DNA of 64,000 nt from Saxidomus purpurata (lineage: Eukaryota > Mollusca > Bivalvia > Venerida > Veneridae). Positions 1 through 12,890 of the stretch are shown here, piece after piece. The notes below the pieces were generated by a model that saw only the letters and a program-made list of their open reading frames with translations, was not told the origin of the DNA and did not search any database. Positions within the stretch are counted from its first letter, which is position 1, and every line of letters starts with the position of its first letter. Position numbers and translations under genes: made by a program. The stretch is taken from NCBI GenBank assembly GCA_022818135.1, contig JAFMSR010000008.1, forward strand, positions 7,616,140 through 7,680,139, given 5' to 3'.

Positions 1-34
1 TGATAAAGTCTGTTGTTTGCTGCAGGATAGCCGC
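1..34 (-). CDS. TFAP4: TFAP4 coding exon 3, truncated by window edge
   Basis: After the acceptor TTTTCTAG the frame reads AAILQQTTDFI, the start of AP-4 helix 2. The exon continues beyond position 1. Confidence 0.88.
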
Positions 35-3000
35 CTAGAAAAAAGACAAAACACAGTTACACCTTGTAGCTACATGACTGTATTCATATAATTAATCCTA
101 GTCAAAAAGCAAAAACAAAATCCATTCCTATGGTACAGAAACAAGAGCACAGCTATCAAAACAAAATTCTGCAATGTTTCAAACACGCAATGTCTTCCAT
201 GTCAACTTGTGCTTACTTTGTGCTCTCATTATCATCCTCTCGGTCTAAAAAAATAACAATTCAGGTAATTCGCAATTAATCGCCAACCACTCGCATGTCT
301 TCTCCTACAATTAACACTCGCACAAGTACAGTATAACTGATTATGACTTAAGCTTGCCCTGGCATATTCATCAAATATTAACAAGCCAGTTCATTAATGA
401 TGCCCTTAATTCTTTATTGGTCCACTCCACATTTGTAAACATGTGTTATTTACATACATCAAAGCAGAATGTTTCTGTCGCTGGTCAGATCATTCAATAT
501 CAGTACATAGCACTCCAATCCCTAAATTTTAACCCACACCCACACAGGAGTGCCTCTGCCATGGTTACTTTGCTCCACAGTTGAATTTGAGAATTCTTTC
601 TCGCAATCAGTGCTATTCTTTAAAAACATGTTTGTAACGAGCACTCAATTTTAAAGTTTAGGGATCATAATCTACCATGAAAGAAAAGAGCATAAAGAAA
701 GTGGAGTTGACTAACTAGTTGGACATCTACATAGACAAATAAAAGCTCAAAAGTTCTACACTAGAGCCCATCCCTGTAACCAGCAGTAAACATTAAGAGG
801 TTACAAATTGATCAGTAGTAACTCTATAATAACCAACTCTCTGACCAAAAACGGACAAAACACAGATCATGGATACAATTCATGTAAATAATTTCAATTG
901 TTTCGCAATGTTTTGATAGTGGGACTGAAAAAAACCCCATCCATTTTCAAAATGAACAAAATAAATTTGTTTTGTCGATAGACATCCTAATGTACGTGAC
1001 ATACATCTAATGTATTGGCGCTCGGCATACTGCGTAAATTAATACATATCTTATGATAACTAATTGTGCCTCTTTTGTATTCCATGTCACACATTTCACT
1101 TCACACAAATATGGCGTGAAAGGTTACACGCTCCTGTTGTAATTGGAAAACATTACAAGGACAGTGTAACAATAAGATTCAAGTTTCTACTAAGTGATTT
1201 CCGCTAATCGAGCGGAGAGCACTTTTGTCATTGAACAATTGAAAGTGAAAATGTTACTGACATATTAACAAGACAAAAACTCGGACAGAAAAATCAATTA
1301 CACGCTCGTAGTATTTTAATATGTCAGTCATAAGAACTGTTTATCCCAAAGGACCAAATTTGTCCTGCTTATAAAGATGATCAAGTCACACAGCTAACAC
1401 AACTTTCAAAGTTTGCATCACTTGAAACTAAAGGCAATGTGATTCCTGTACTTTCTACACAATTTTCATTTCTTTGAGTAAAATGACACACTGGTATTCG
1501 CATGTATTCAACATGGCCAAATTTCCTGTTCTACATCTTTTATCATCAAATATTACACACAAAAAATGCACCCTTTAAACAGCATCCATAGATCTAATAA
1601 TAGAGTATCGGTCTCACTGACCAGTGTCATTTTATAACCTACTGGTCACTGTGATCAGTAGGTCAGACTACTGACAACTTACCAAATACCACATTACCAG
1701 CTATGTAATATCAATATCTACCTATAAATACACTGATCAAACATTACTTAATACTGCAAAAAATGACTGGATTTATTTAAGAACATTTAATAATTAATGG
1801 TTCATTGCCAAAACTTAGCATAACTACTGCTGTTATACATTGGCAACACTGGATCAGGTCAGTGAAACATTTTAAGGACAGCAACACTTCTCCTCAGGTC
1901 ATGACCTTGCACTGATGCACAACACTCATGCTGGGCAAAAATATTTTGATTTCTGAAGTGTGGGAAAACTTTTCCCTCTGGATTAAGTGTGGGAAAAGTG
2001 GCCAAGCAAAAAAAAAAAACCAGTGAAACAAGGTCCAGTTGCATTTAATGTTGATTGTCTTGTTACCACAGTTGCATCATTCATTAAAATTGTTTGTTAC
2101 TGAGGACTTAATAGGACAAAGTTTTACTTGAACATGAAAGGTCTTTTGCTGGTCTTTCAGTCACATAAAATGACACATTCCCTTAGGCTTATATATAAGA
2201 TTAAGTCCAATGGGTTTTTTTTAATCAGTCTTACAAAAAAAATTACATCATCATATTCTATACTAGGAGCAACATCACCTATATATTCCAAGGACAACAT
2301 CTCTTATACCAAAAGCAACATCTCTGTTCCAAGAGCAACATCTGCAGATATGAAGAGTTCAGCTTCTACAGGGTGTGGTTATGTCAGTTTTAATTTATTT
2401 GAGAAGTTTGACACATCCCAAAATATAGTGATCTGCCAATATATTCCTCTATTGGCAGAATGAAGCTCTTTACAACAACAATTTTCGGTCAAATATTGAA
2501 ATAGCAAAAGGACAATCATATTGATATCAACCAAGTCTGTAAAAATCTCCTTTATTGAAGAATTTCATACCAAGTCATGTTCCACACCTCAGTTACAGGG
2601 ACAACTTTTATTTTGTCCCCAGGTGGTAGATTCTGCTGTCTGACATATTGTAGCCTGTATTCTATGGAAACAAGCCCTCTAGAGTATCATCTGACTATCT
2701 CTCACAGCCAGAAATAGAACTTCCATTAAAAGATATTTCATTTAGTTGTTGTAATGGAATACTTCTCCTTGAATTTGTTACTTAGGGAGTGTCATTATGA
2801 CATTTCCATCTGATTCCCCCAACAACCAATATTAAATGCAGAGCAGAACATTTTCTGAGAAATTGAAATATTTCACTTATTTTTAATACTAATAGAGATC
2901 AAATATTTCAGCCATATTGTGTGGTGGACCCCTACCCCTAGACTGGCATAGTCGTTGCAGTCATTACTCATTTCTTTTCTGAACATTTTACAAGATCTTC

Positions 3001-6000
3001 ACAATTTCTCCTTCCCTTGACTCTAACATTGAGTTGTCAGCGCTTTGATAGAAACAAATTTTTGATAGATATTTTTTTCCTTTCAAGAAAAAAAAAACCT
3101 CTCAATCTGAACAGACTTTTATATACCCTACCCCGATCTGCAGAAGTTTGACAAATTTCTGTACCTGTACGAACCCAGTGACAAACATGTCAAAGCAAAA
3201 AAAAATGTTTAATAAATCAAACCAGTATCTACTGATCAAACTAGACTTACAATGTTTGTATATACCATTATTGTGTCCAACAAATTAACAAGGTCATGTT
3301 AGGGGCAAAGTGAGGTGAAACATGTTGTGTCTATTGCAGATAAACTTGATCCTACTAACCCAGGATAAACCATGAACACTTTAAAGCTGTTTCCATCAGC
3401 TTTTTCCCTCTCATACTATCTTAAAAATCGTTACAAGTAATTGTTCACTGTTCTCAATTATCTTTCACACCTGTTGTTAATGTAACAGAAGAAAAAAGCA
3501 CGATTTTAAAAATAGAGGAAAAAAATGGTTGAAACACATTACAATTTTTTTGAGAGAAATTTGACAGGCATTACTACAGGTCAGGCAGGGGAAATTGTGC
3601 ATTGTTTCAAGGTCCTTTGTCAGCATCATGTACCTAATAACCCTGACCCCAATTTGCATTGTGCACTTATTCTCAGAACTACATACATTCGACTGATTCT
3701 GTGATATGTGCATATACTGCTTTGGAACTTAATAGAATCCCTAGCTCCTAAACTAGGGCTCAACTAAACTCACGAATATTCAATGAACTCCTTAAGCTAG
3801 ACAGTGGAAGTCTTTCACGAAACCTTTGGCACAATTACCATAAATGGCAATACTTGAAATTATACAACTTTTGCCAGTTATTCCTTATTTTAAAGCCAAA
3901 GCAACACAAAGTAATCTTCACAACCCAAAGTCTCAAGTGCTTGAGCCAATCAAAGCAGTGACAATATCTACATAACTGTCCACAGAGCTCTCATGGCTAC
4001 CAGAAGGGAACACACTAATGAATTACTCAATATACGAGAAATTACAACAGAACTTGATGTACCAGGGCTATGGCCCATTTTTTCCTCATGCTAATGATGT
4101 AGCATGCAAAACACATTTTGTAGTTTAAAACAGACTAGGTTTACAAGGATAGACAACAGCCCTAGCATTAAGGATCTTCAAAGCTGACAAAATAAGTTAA
4201 TTTTAAAGACAGAATCAAAGATTCAAACTTATACTGAACTGCAACACTGCCTTACAATATAAAGCACACTAGCTCCCGAAACATTTAAACCATTATATAC
4301 ATTCAGTTCTGACTTGTCAAATAACCAACTTAAGAAAATCAAATCATTTTACAAAATATTGCCCAGTAGGACCATCCCCTTTGATAAAAACTGTGTAACA
4401 ATAAATAAACAATCTAACAAGGTAAAGTAACTTAATCTACAAGCTGTAAAACCATAATGAATGCATTCTTCATGGCTAAGCACCCCTGAAGTCGTTTCAC
4501 ATGAATATTTCATTCATAAATTACTTGTTTTTTACCACTTCAAAGTTGACTGCCTTAAACACAGTCAATAAAGCTACTATTTCGCCTCCCTGATCCATCA
4601 AAATAATCACTCAAACAAAACATTACACCTAATTATCATGTAACAAAATCCATTCACCATTTAGTAGATGCAATATCGGTTTAAAAACAATAAATATTCA
4701 ACCACATAACTTTTATTTCAGACCTCACCTGGTGAATAGTGTACTTAGCACTACAAAATATTTTGTTCATCAGTAAAGCCCTTCCTAGCTGTATACATCC
4801 AGAGTTTACAGGGGTGAGGCAATGTAATAAGCAGTTATATATAATAACAAGACTATACAACCCAGATTCCCTTGCCGTTCACAGGTATGTTACTCGGGAC
4901 TGTCATTCAAAGCACATTCTCAGTAACACATTTATATTTATAAGCAAATTACCGAAGAAACAAGTAACAAAATTCTGCCTTACTGTCCCACTTCTCTGGA
5001 TCAATGTCTGTTTCAAGACTTTTCCTTGCAAATGGTAATAATGAAAATGTAACATATGGACTGTTTTCATTGATCCAAACGGTTTTGTAGCAAAATGGAA
5101 AATATTACTTTTTACATGTCTAGCATGTTCAACACCTGCTGAAACTTTTCACTTGTTGAACTTTAAGTAGAATAAATGGCAACAGGATGTCTATATAAAA
5201 ACCATATATCATAACCCACATATCACTTAAAGTGCAGTGTTGATAAACGGACCTGAATACAGTATGGTACCCAGTTTCTGTCAGTGGCACAAGTAAAGCA
5301 ATTATCAACACGATCAAGCTAGCCAATGGATTCAGAATTTTCTCTCTCTTTTCCCCTTGAGAAAAACGCCAACAAGATCAACATCTGCAAAATCATAACT
5401 CATTTTCTCATAAAGTTCACTCTTACCCGAAGTGTTCACAAAATATCAGACCCAACCATATAGTGCTGAATAGACTCCCCAGGAAGGTATTAAAATATCT
5501 GTCAATGACACAAGTATAGCAATTATCAGCTAGCCAACCAATACAACTTTTTTCTCCCTTCCCTAAAGACAATGTCTTGTCTAGACATCGGATTATAGCT
5601 CTGGGATGCCATCAAATTTCTCTGTGATGGAATCCTGGAATTCTGCCAAGGTTCAAAGTAGGTACAAATGCCAAAAAACAATAGATTCAACAGCTAGCAA
5701 GGAGCTGAAAGTAAGAATTTGGCACAATTTTCTCTGAATGTTATCATTTCCATCCAAGCCAGGTGTTTCAATGTGCTCTAAGATAAAAGTTTTATTTTGA
5801 GAATAAATCATAGCCATGCCACGATGTTTAGTCATCAATGAATTATTTCACAACAGCCAGCATCTATACTGAGTGCACTTATGGGGAAATGCCTGTAAGT
5901 TTACCTCATTCCAAATAACCAACTGGTTTTCATCCAGAGGAACAAAATTCAAGGCTTGCTTACAGCAAAATGCCACAATCAGCCTAGAATTAAATCCAAT

Positions 6001-8790
6001 TGATTTTAAGCACCCACCAAGTGTCTACTTTAAGACTTCAGATCTAGTGTTGGAGCAAAGGAAATAATAGGTACACTGAATACAGGTCTAAGTCTCTCTG
6101 CAAGGTTTTCAGACTAGGTACTGGACGCAAACCCACCAGACAAACTTGACCAATCTGGCAATATATTTCTCTACTCTACAGGTGTTCAGTGCACAAATGT
6201 TGCGCTTACCTTGCTTAGTTTTTCTCCCTCTGTATGAGGGAGCATGGTCCGGAGATGCTGGAAACCTGCATTTATACTCTGCATCCTGCGGCGCTCATTA
6301 CTGTTGGCTATCTCACGACGCATTTTCTTCTCACTTTCCAGTCCAGCTTTGTGGCTCATTTGTCTGAAAGTTTAAGATTCAATTACAATGCTAGACCAAC
6401 AACTGTCTTTAAAAGTGCTCAAATTCTAGTAATGCTAGCTGTTTATTTCACCTATTTAGAGCTACCAAGGTTCATTCCACAATGTCTGAAAAGTTATATC
6501 TGAAACACCGTCTATAACAGCTATTTGGCTAATTTAAGGCATTTTAACAACAGTATCATTTTTTTATTAACTTTTAAATACATATTACAGAATTCAAAAT
6601 CTGCTTCAGCATTGTAAGTCTGAACTTTGAATTAGTCCATGAATGGGATTTCAAACTTTTTTCACAGAGAGCTCTTGAAATATTTTCATCTCAGTAAATG
6701 AAAGATGACGGCACTCTAGCTCTCTATTAGGGATTAAAACAGGAATTCAATTAAACCCTGTGACCAGTGTAACAAGAAATGGCGCAGTGATCAATAACAT
6801 TTTATTGATCAATTCATATAAGCCACCAGACAGAAGGTGGGTCTTGGCGCTCTGCCAATACTTGGCTCACAGCTTGGAATACATTAACATTTACACAGCT
6901 TAATCTTATTGACAAGTAATACTGTTTAATTTTTTTCAGATAGAAATATCAATTTCAACCAGTCTATTATCTTACAGATGTCTGGACATTAAATGGTGTA
7001 TTTTGGATGTGTCGCATACCAAAATAAAGAATCAAGTATTTTGACGCTTGGTTTTATATCAATATATATTAATAAACTAACAGGTTGCCCCTGTATCAGG
7101 TGCTGAAATTAATAGCAAAGTATCCCCCATTATATTCTTCAGGCTTTCAGAAACTCCTCACAGTTCTCACTGGGGTTAAGGTGCTCTTCTTAATTTGGTT
7201 CTAGATTTAAATCATTGAAAATTTACTAAGAAAAGCATTTTCGTGAAAAAGAATCTAAAGATCACCACTTGAGGACTATCTGGTAACCTTGACCCATGGT
7301 CCTCTGTAACTCATTTTGGGTCCTCTGCAGTGCAGCAACTATTAGTATTATCTTTTAAAGCATTTCTATGTTAACTCATGTGCAAGTTTCATACAAGTCA
7401 CTTTGACTATCAAGATTTCTAAAATGTAGCAGTACCATTCAATGTTAAAAGATTATATACTGACCACTGGGCTTTCTTTATAGTTTATACTTAATATTTT
7501 AGCTCAATTTTAAAGTAAGCTTGTAGCTTATCAAGTCACTCTCGAGTCCGCTTCCTGGAAAAATCAGTACTGGTGTCATATCAGGAGGTATGGTGACCCC
7601 AGCAGGGCTCGAACCCGTAACCTCTGGGATGAGCGCTTTGCTTATGGTAAAGCATTAATTGATGTTAAATCATGTAATATTTTGCAAAGACTCTTGAACA
7701 TCACTCGTTAGAAGAATGTGCAGTATGACACCTACATATTAATAAATGTTTGCTTGCGGATTTTGACAGAGATCATCCTGTTTACATTTAATATTTCATT
7801 ACACAGCTTCTACAGTAAAGTTGAAAGCAGTAACAGTTCAATGGTGGAATATAAAATAACAATCAAGAAACACATAATTCAGAGCACTGTAGCTACACTG
7901 TACCAGTGTATGTATAAATAAACTGTACCAGTGTATGTATAAATTAACAATCACAAACTACAGGACTTTGTATATCCTATGCATAAATAGGTCAACTTGA
8001 GGACACTCAAAGTCAGGTGTTCATCAGCTGATTTATGTTTATCAACGAACGCCAACAATGACGCAAAACAAAACAATAACATTGATATGGCTTGAAGAAT
8101 CATGTAAAATTTAAAATATAAACATTATTTTGCGTCGATATATTCAATACAGAAGATGTCTGGACATTACTCAACTCTGAGATTATTTTGAATCCTAAAA
8201 ACGTGGTGAGACTCCATTTTTGGCCCAGTGCCAACATTCCAAAATGTCAATATTTTCCTTATGTCTAGTGCGTTTGTTTTGTGCCCGTTTACATTCAATG
8301 GAATCCTATGAATAAGTTCATATTATCGCATAGCTGTAATTCAAATACCAACTTGTTTTTAAACAATTGAAAGTCGTTCAAAATACATGAAAAATCCACC
8401 CAATCAACACGGCATGGCAAAAGACGCGTGGAGCGAGTTACTCGCCCTTTGTTTTCATTCTGGAACATGTGACCAGACAGAAACTAGCCGTCATTTGCAT
8501 CGATCTTTTCGCAACATATTTACGTTCATTGCATATAAGTGACATATAATATGATACATCATTAATTTATCTATGATATGGTGCATACTTTTCATAGAAA
8601 TTCAGTAACATTGCTGAGATTACGCCAGCATAAAATTGCGTATACATGTGTACTACAATGTTTATGTCGAGACGGCGTGTGTAGAAATTACTACGACTCA
8701 CCTTGACAATGCGGCAGCTATTTCTTCCTCTCTGTTCCGATATTCTTGTAAAATCCGACTTTTAGCCGTAGAACGATGATAAACTGACAT
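1..8790 (-). CDS. TFAP4: Transcription factor AP-4 (bHLH), 5' part of gene
   Basis: Three coding segments on the minus strand, 8790-8702, 6363-6210 and 34-1, join in frame (phases 2 and 0) at GT-AG introns. The product starts MSVYHRSTAKSRILQ and continues into a bHLH domain. The basic region RREIANSNERRRMQ, helix 1 and loop (NAGFQHLRTMLPHTEGEKLSK, residues about 61-81) and the start of helix 2 (AAILQQTTDFI) match AP-4 almost exactly; AP-4 has a signature basic region among bHLH proteins. AP-4 is a nuclear factor that dimerises through bHLH and leucine zippers and binds E-boxes of CAGCTG type. The zippers and C-terminus lie outside the window. The N-terminus before the basic region is about 43 residues and does not resemble the vertebrate one. 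The gene call is firm; the start is the only in-frame ATG of its exon. Confidence 0.93.
35..6209. other. TFAP4 intron 2
   Basis: About 6.2 kb of AT-rich sequence. No coding exon, tandem array or recognisable mobile element was seen. The open frames in it are short, low-complexity and without family resemblance. Confidence 0.6.
6210..6363 (-). CDS. TFAP4: TFAP4 coding exon 2 (basic region, helix 1)
   Basis: The acceptor CTTTCAG|ACAAATG completes the split Arg codon, and 51 whole codons follow to AAG|GTAAGC. It carries the DNA-contacting basic region with the conserved NERRR block, and helix 1 with the loop ending EGEKLSK. Confidence 0.93.
7475..7641 (-). mobile_element. tRNA-derived SINE, family 1, in TFAP4 intron 1
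   Basis: Read on the minus strand it has a tRNA-like head with box B GGTTCGAGCCC, then CTGCTGGGGTCACC, a middle with GACTCGAGAGTGACTTGAT and a tail with AGCTAAAAT and TAAACTA. The same order occurs at 51731-51925 and 54649-54842, so this is one family. This copy is the most diverged of the three; its box A end is poorly kept. Confidence 0.75.
7897..7944. repeat. 23-bp direct duplication
   Basis: The unit ACTGTACCAGTGTATGTATA(AAT) occurs twice, separated by two bases, and contains the inverted pair ACTG...CAGT. Confidence 0.8.
8702..8790 (-). CDS. TFAP4: TFAP4 coding exon 1
   Basis: Encodes residues 1-29 plus two bases of an Arg codon and ends TCAAG|GTGAGT. The ATG at 8790-8788 is preceded on the minus strand by ATC. 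The 29 residues are charged (EYRNREEEIAAALS) and look like a short helical lead-in; no known domain is seen. Confidence 0.85.
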
Positions 8791-9240
8791 GATTGTAACA
8801 ACTTTCACAATTTTTTAAATCCAAAAGCTTGCAAAAACAACAAAATTACGGTGATAATTCAAGCGTACTACAAAGTTGTCGTGGCCTACACAAGAATGAG
8901 TATTAATTGGCGGGAAAGGCTTCGTCTCTAATTCACCACCGAACCAAGTGCCCGTTTCGTTTTACCGCTCTTTCTAATAAGGTGTAAAATATGTTTATGT
9001 GGTCTACTAAAATAATAAATATCATTTTTCATTTAAATAAAAATGGAAGTAAACTGGTTTTAGCAAAAATACGACAAGCGTAAGCATATGTGGTGCCGTA
9101 CTATTTTCTTCTGCGTATGACTTGAGTTTTCCCAGGGAGGTCATGTGGTCTGTTGGCAAGACGCGGGAAAGATCAGCCAAACATATCAACAGCTGTTTGG
9201 CAGCTTGCCAGACACTAAGTTGGGAGAATTTGAAGTATAA
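8791..9240 (-). promoter_or_regulatory. Probable TFAP4 5' UTR and promoter region
   Basis: Lies directly upstream of the TFAP4 start codon. It has GC-richer patches (GGCGGGAAAGGC near 8910 on the plus strand) than the surroundings, but no clear TATA box. The call rests on position only; no transcription start can be fixed. Confidence 0.35.
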
Positions 9241-10599
9241 AATGAAAATATTGCCAATTATTTAAATAACAAAGATTGACTGCAATATTTTTATTTTATT
9301 TAAGATGTAGTTTTCATATGTCTTTAATGAACATCGCAAGAAAATTTTGACAAATTGTTTATTTGCTCACAAATCGATAATATATTTTTCGTCTCTCTTA
9401 TTCTTAGTAGTGCGATAGAATGTCTGGAATGTAGACTTATCTACGACAGGACCATATACGCTGTATCTATAAATAGTTGTCAATCGGCGTGGTAAAGGTA
9501 TGGTGGACAAAAAACGACAAAACAAAATTACATCATGAGACAAAATTCGTGCAGCGGTGTTTTTAATAGATCTATTCACTTTAATGTAGGTTTACGTGTT
9601 ATTATATAGTCTATTAATTTCTTATGTTATTCAAGAAATTTGCACATTTTTGTATTTTTTAATTTTCTAATCTCTACCGAAAAATCTAGATCGAAGATAT
9701 GCACATACTGCGTATGTAAGCCCGTAGTGGTGGTAATTGAGGTTTATCAAGATGGGGACGGCACCTTGAAGTTCGTCTGTCCGCCGTTTCAAGTATATAT
9801 TATACATCTAAATATTTAAGTACCTCATTAATGCCGTAGACTGGAATAGTCTGACACTTTTGTCGGAATTAACAGATCTAGATTATAATAGAAGGCTATT
9901 TTAAGATTGGCATCTACATCAATATAATATTTGTAGGCCAGTGCAACAAAACAACTTTTTTTAAGTATACTTTGCTGTAGATTGCTTTTTTATAGTCCCT
10001 ATTTTTTTTTAGGAGAAGCCTTTGCATGTGAACCATTTGTTAGAAAACGAGAAAAAAACGCAGTTTCACTGGTGCAGGTGTGATAACTAAGGTTACGGCC
10101 CCTCGAACTGTGTAAATTCAGCCCTGGCCTCCCTTAATTACACATTGGAGTAATGATTACGTAAACCATATTGTTGCCATACCTGTCGCGTTCTGGTTTC
10201 TCAGAATGTTTGAGATGCCAGTAAACTGACTGGACCCATAACACCCTGTCTCTCACAGCTAGTTGAACAATCTGTTCCTGACACACAGAGCCTATACACT
10301 AGTGTGGCATTGCTGTCCCCTCGGCCCCTAACCCGCATTTTGAAAAATTGTAGTATGTAAACTTTCAGTTCAAAGGAGCTTGGACTATACACGAATGACA
10401 CTTTTCAGTATTTGGGTGGGTAGCTGTTAATTTCATTTTAACCTCCACGTACGGTTCTTTCCTGGCAAATTTTAAGAAACGTTCATACGTTACGTGTAAA
10501 CTCACGCACTTCCCACCAAATTATGTTAATACACAATTAAACAGTAGCCGTGGTGGATTGCCCTAAAATATACTATAGCCTGATTTAGACCTGCGGCAC
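9241..10599. other. Intergenic stretch upstream of TFAP4
   Basis: No exon, array or clear mobile element was seen. The small open frames at 9367-9579 and 10201-10401 show no family resemblance. Confidence 0.5.
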
Positions 10600-10820
10600 T
10601 GGGTATGTGACCCAATCACCGGACAAGTCACTGTAACCTCTCATAGATTGAGGGCCATGGGTTCGCGCCCTGCTACCGACCATGTCTCTTTTTGTGAGAA
10701 AGTTGGCAGTTTGTTACGGACGATAGGAGTCTACTACTGCATGGTGCTACCCAGGAGCGATTGTTTGGTAAACTACCCACCTGTTAAAATGACCAAAGGC
10801 AATTCAATTTCTTTTGAAAC
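10600..10820 (+). mobile_element. tRNA-derived SINE, family 2
   Basis: The head has a box B, GGGTTCGCGCCC, near 10660. A body follows with 'AGGAGCGATTGTTTGGTAA' and 'CTGTTAAAATGACCAA'. The body matches, in reverse, a fragment at 26915-27000, which supports a dispersed family. An open frame across it is a by-product. Confidence 0.65.
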
Positions 10821-11887
10821 ACTAATACTATGCTTGATAACGCCACGGGAATTTACCTTTCCACGAAATTCTTGCAACAGAATACATATATACGGTATTA
10901 TTAATATTCCAGTGATAAGTATAAAAGAAAACATGTAAATATGAAGAAAAAAACATGATTACCAGTACAATATACATTGTATTTTATTTCATATCACGTG
11001 ATAAAAATTGGACATTCATCGCGCATTCGCAATTATACATGTTATTTAAAAAAAGTTTGTGGTTAGACTTTTTAGATATCAGAATCATGTACACAGACAT
11101 TGTTTTGTATTTTTCTTTATATATCAGTCATTATCAGACATTGTTTACTCATTAGTTGAAAATAAAAATGACATCATGAGAACGACTAGGATTTTTACGA
11201 GACGCCAAACTCGGCAAACAACGGCACGAGTCATGTCCGAGATCGGTCTTGATTTTCTTAGGCGGATCAGTTAGTCTGACATCATATTTGCGCAATTTGA
11301 TCCACTGGCGAGAACGCCAAGACTGTTATGGGCGTATAGCTAGCTCTCGCAGGGTGTGCAGCCCGAATCTTTCGACGTGGTATCACGGAAACAAGCGCAT
11401 TTCTAAAATTGCTCACTCGTTATAAAGCTTTGGCCTGAATAGCTGCCGAGGAGTTCAAATGTCCACCGTGCTAAAGACATTTGAAAAAGAATCCACTCAT
11501 ATAGACAGAAAAGGGCAAATCATTGCTATCTCTTAACATAGAGGCATGTTGCCCGACAGATTTTCCACATGGTCAGAAGTTACCATGTAACAACACACTG
11601 TCCTGCTATTTGTGTCTCATATTTTTATTTCAGAATCATTATTATGTGATTTATACAAGAATGCTATCCACAAAACCTCAACAATGAAGACTTCCTTCCA
11701 ACCCTAATACTTTAACATTGCCCATATCAATTTTCGTAGACTAAGGTGCGTTAAAATTTATCACTTACGCTATCAAATGTCCACGAAATCCAGATCTCTT
11801 ACGTGGACTGGAGCGTTGCGAAAACTTTCTCTTGACTAGCATGCAAATGTCATCAAAGAGACGAATGACAAAATTGCGTCCAAAGCA
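10821..11887. other. Intergenic stretch before the 54-bp minisatellite
   Basis: AT-rich sequence to about 11160, then a more balanced stretch to the array. No exon or clear repeat was seen. Confidence 0.5.
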
Positions 11888-12890
11888 TCCTTGTACCAAG
11901 GTCAGTGTGCGAATAGTGATGAAACTTTCCAAAACTGTTTGAGATGCCATGATACACCTTGTACCAAGGTCAATGTGTGAAGATTGATGAAACTTTCCCC
12001 TATTTATACACCTTGTACCAAGGTCAATGTGTGAAGATTTATGAAACTTTCCCCTATTTATACACCTTGTACTGAGGTCAATGTGTGAAGATTGATGAAA
12101 CTTTCCCCTATTTATACACCTTGTACCAAGGTCAATGTGTGAAGATTGATGAAACTTTCCCCTATTTATACACCTTGTACTGAGGTCAATGTGTGAAGAT
12201 TGATGAAACTTTCCCTGTCTGGATACACCTTGTACCAAGGTCAGTGTGTGACGATTGATGAAACTTTCCCCTATGGATACACCTTGTACCAAGGTCAATG
12301 TGTGACGATTGATGAAACTTTCCCCTATGGATACATCTAGCTTGTACCAAGGTCAGTGTGTGACGATCGATGAAACTTTCCCCTATGGACACACCTAGCT
12401 TGTACCAAGGTCAGTGTGTGACGATTAATGAAACTTTCCCCTATGGGTACACCTAGCTTGTACCAAGGTCAGTGTGGGAAGATTGATGAAACTTTCCCCA
12501 AGTGTGTATACCTTGTACCAAGGTCAATGTGTGAAGATTGATGAAACTTTCCCCTATGGATACACCTAGCTTGTACCAAGGTCAGTGTGTGAAGATTGGT
12601 GAACTTTCCCCTATTTATACACCTTGTACCAAGGTAAATGTGATGATTGATGAAACTTTCCCTGTCTGGGTACACCTTGTACCAAGGTCAATGTGTGAAG
12701 ATCAATGAAACTTTCCCCTATTGATACACTTTGAACCAAGGTAAATGTGTGGATATCAATGAAACTCCCTTGGTGGGTACACCTTGTACCAAGGTCAGTG
12801 TGTGAACATTGATGAAACTTTCCCGTGTCGGTACACCGTGTACCAAGGTCAATGTGTGAAGATCATTGAAACTTCCCCAAAGTGGATACA
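11888..12890. repeat. 54-58 bp minisatellite, about 18 copies
   Basis: The unit reads on the plus strand CACCTTGTACCAAGGTCAAT, then GTGTGAAGATTGATGAAACT and TTCCCCTATTTATA. It is 54 bp in the left part (starts near 11955, 12010, 12064, 12118), while several central units are about 58 bp through an added TAGC. Each unit carries CCTTG-TAC-CAAGG, a small inverted repeat. Because 54 is a multiple of three, the minus strand is open through several units (a run of about 177 codons at 12298-11765), but it has no start, codon or family signal, so I do not call a gene. Confidence 0.9.

Noticed and set aside
5129..5326. 65-codon frame starting MASLIVLIIALLVPL, like a signal peptide
   Set aside because: Single short frame inside TFAP4 intron 2 with no cleavage-site logic, no splice partner and nothing recognisable after the hydrophobic part.
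7595..7641. Possible tRNA gene on the minus strand
   Set aside because: Has a box B but no proper acceptor stem or anticodon arm, and is joined to a body shared by two other copies: a SINE.
11765..12298. 177-codon minus-strand open frame with repeated HQSSHIDLGTRC units
   Set aside because: It is the translation of the 54-bp minisatellite; unit length a multiple of three keeps it open. No splice or family signal.
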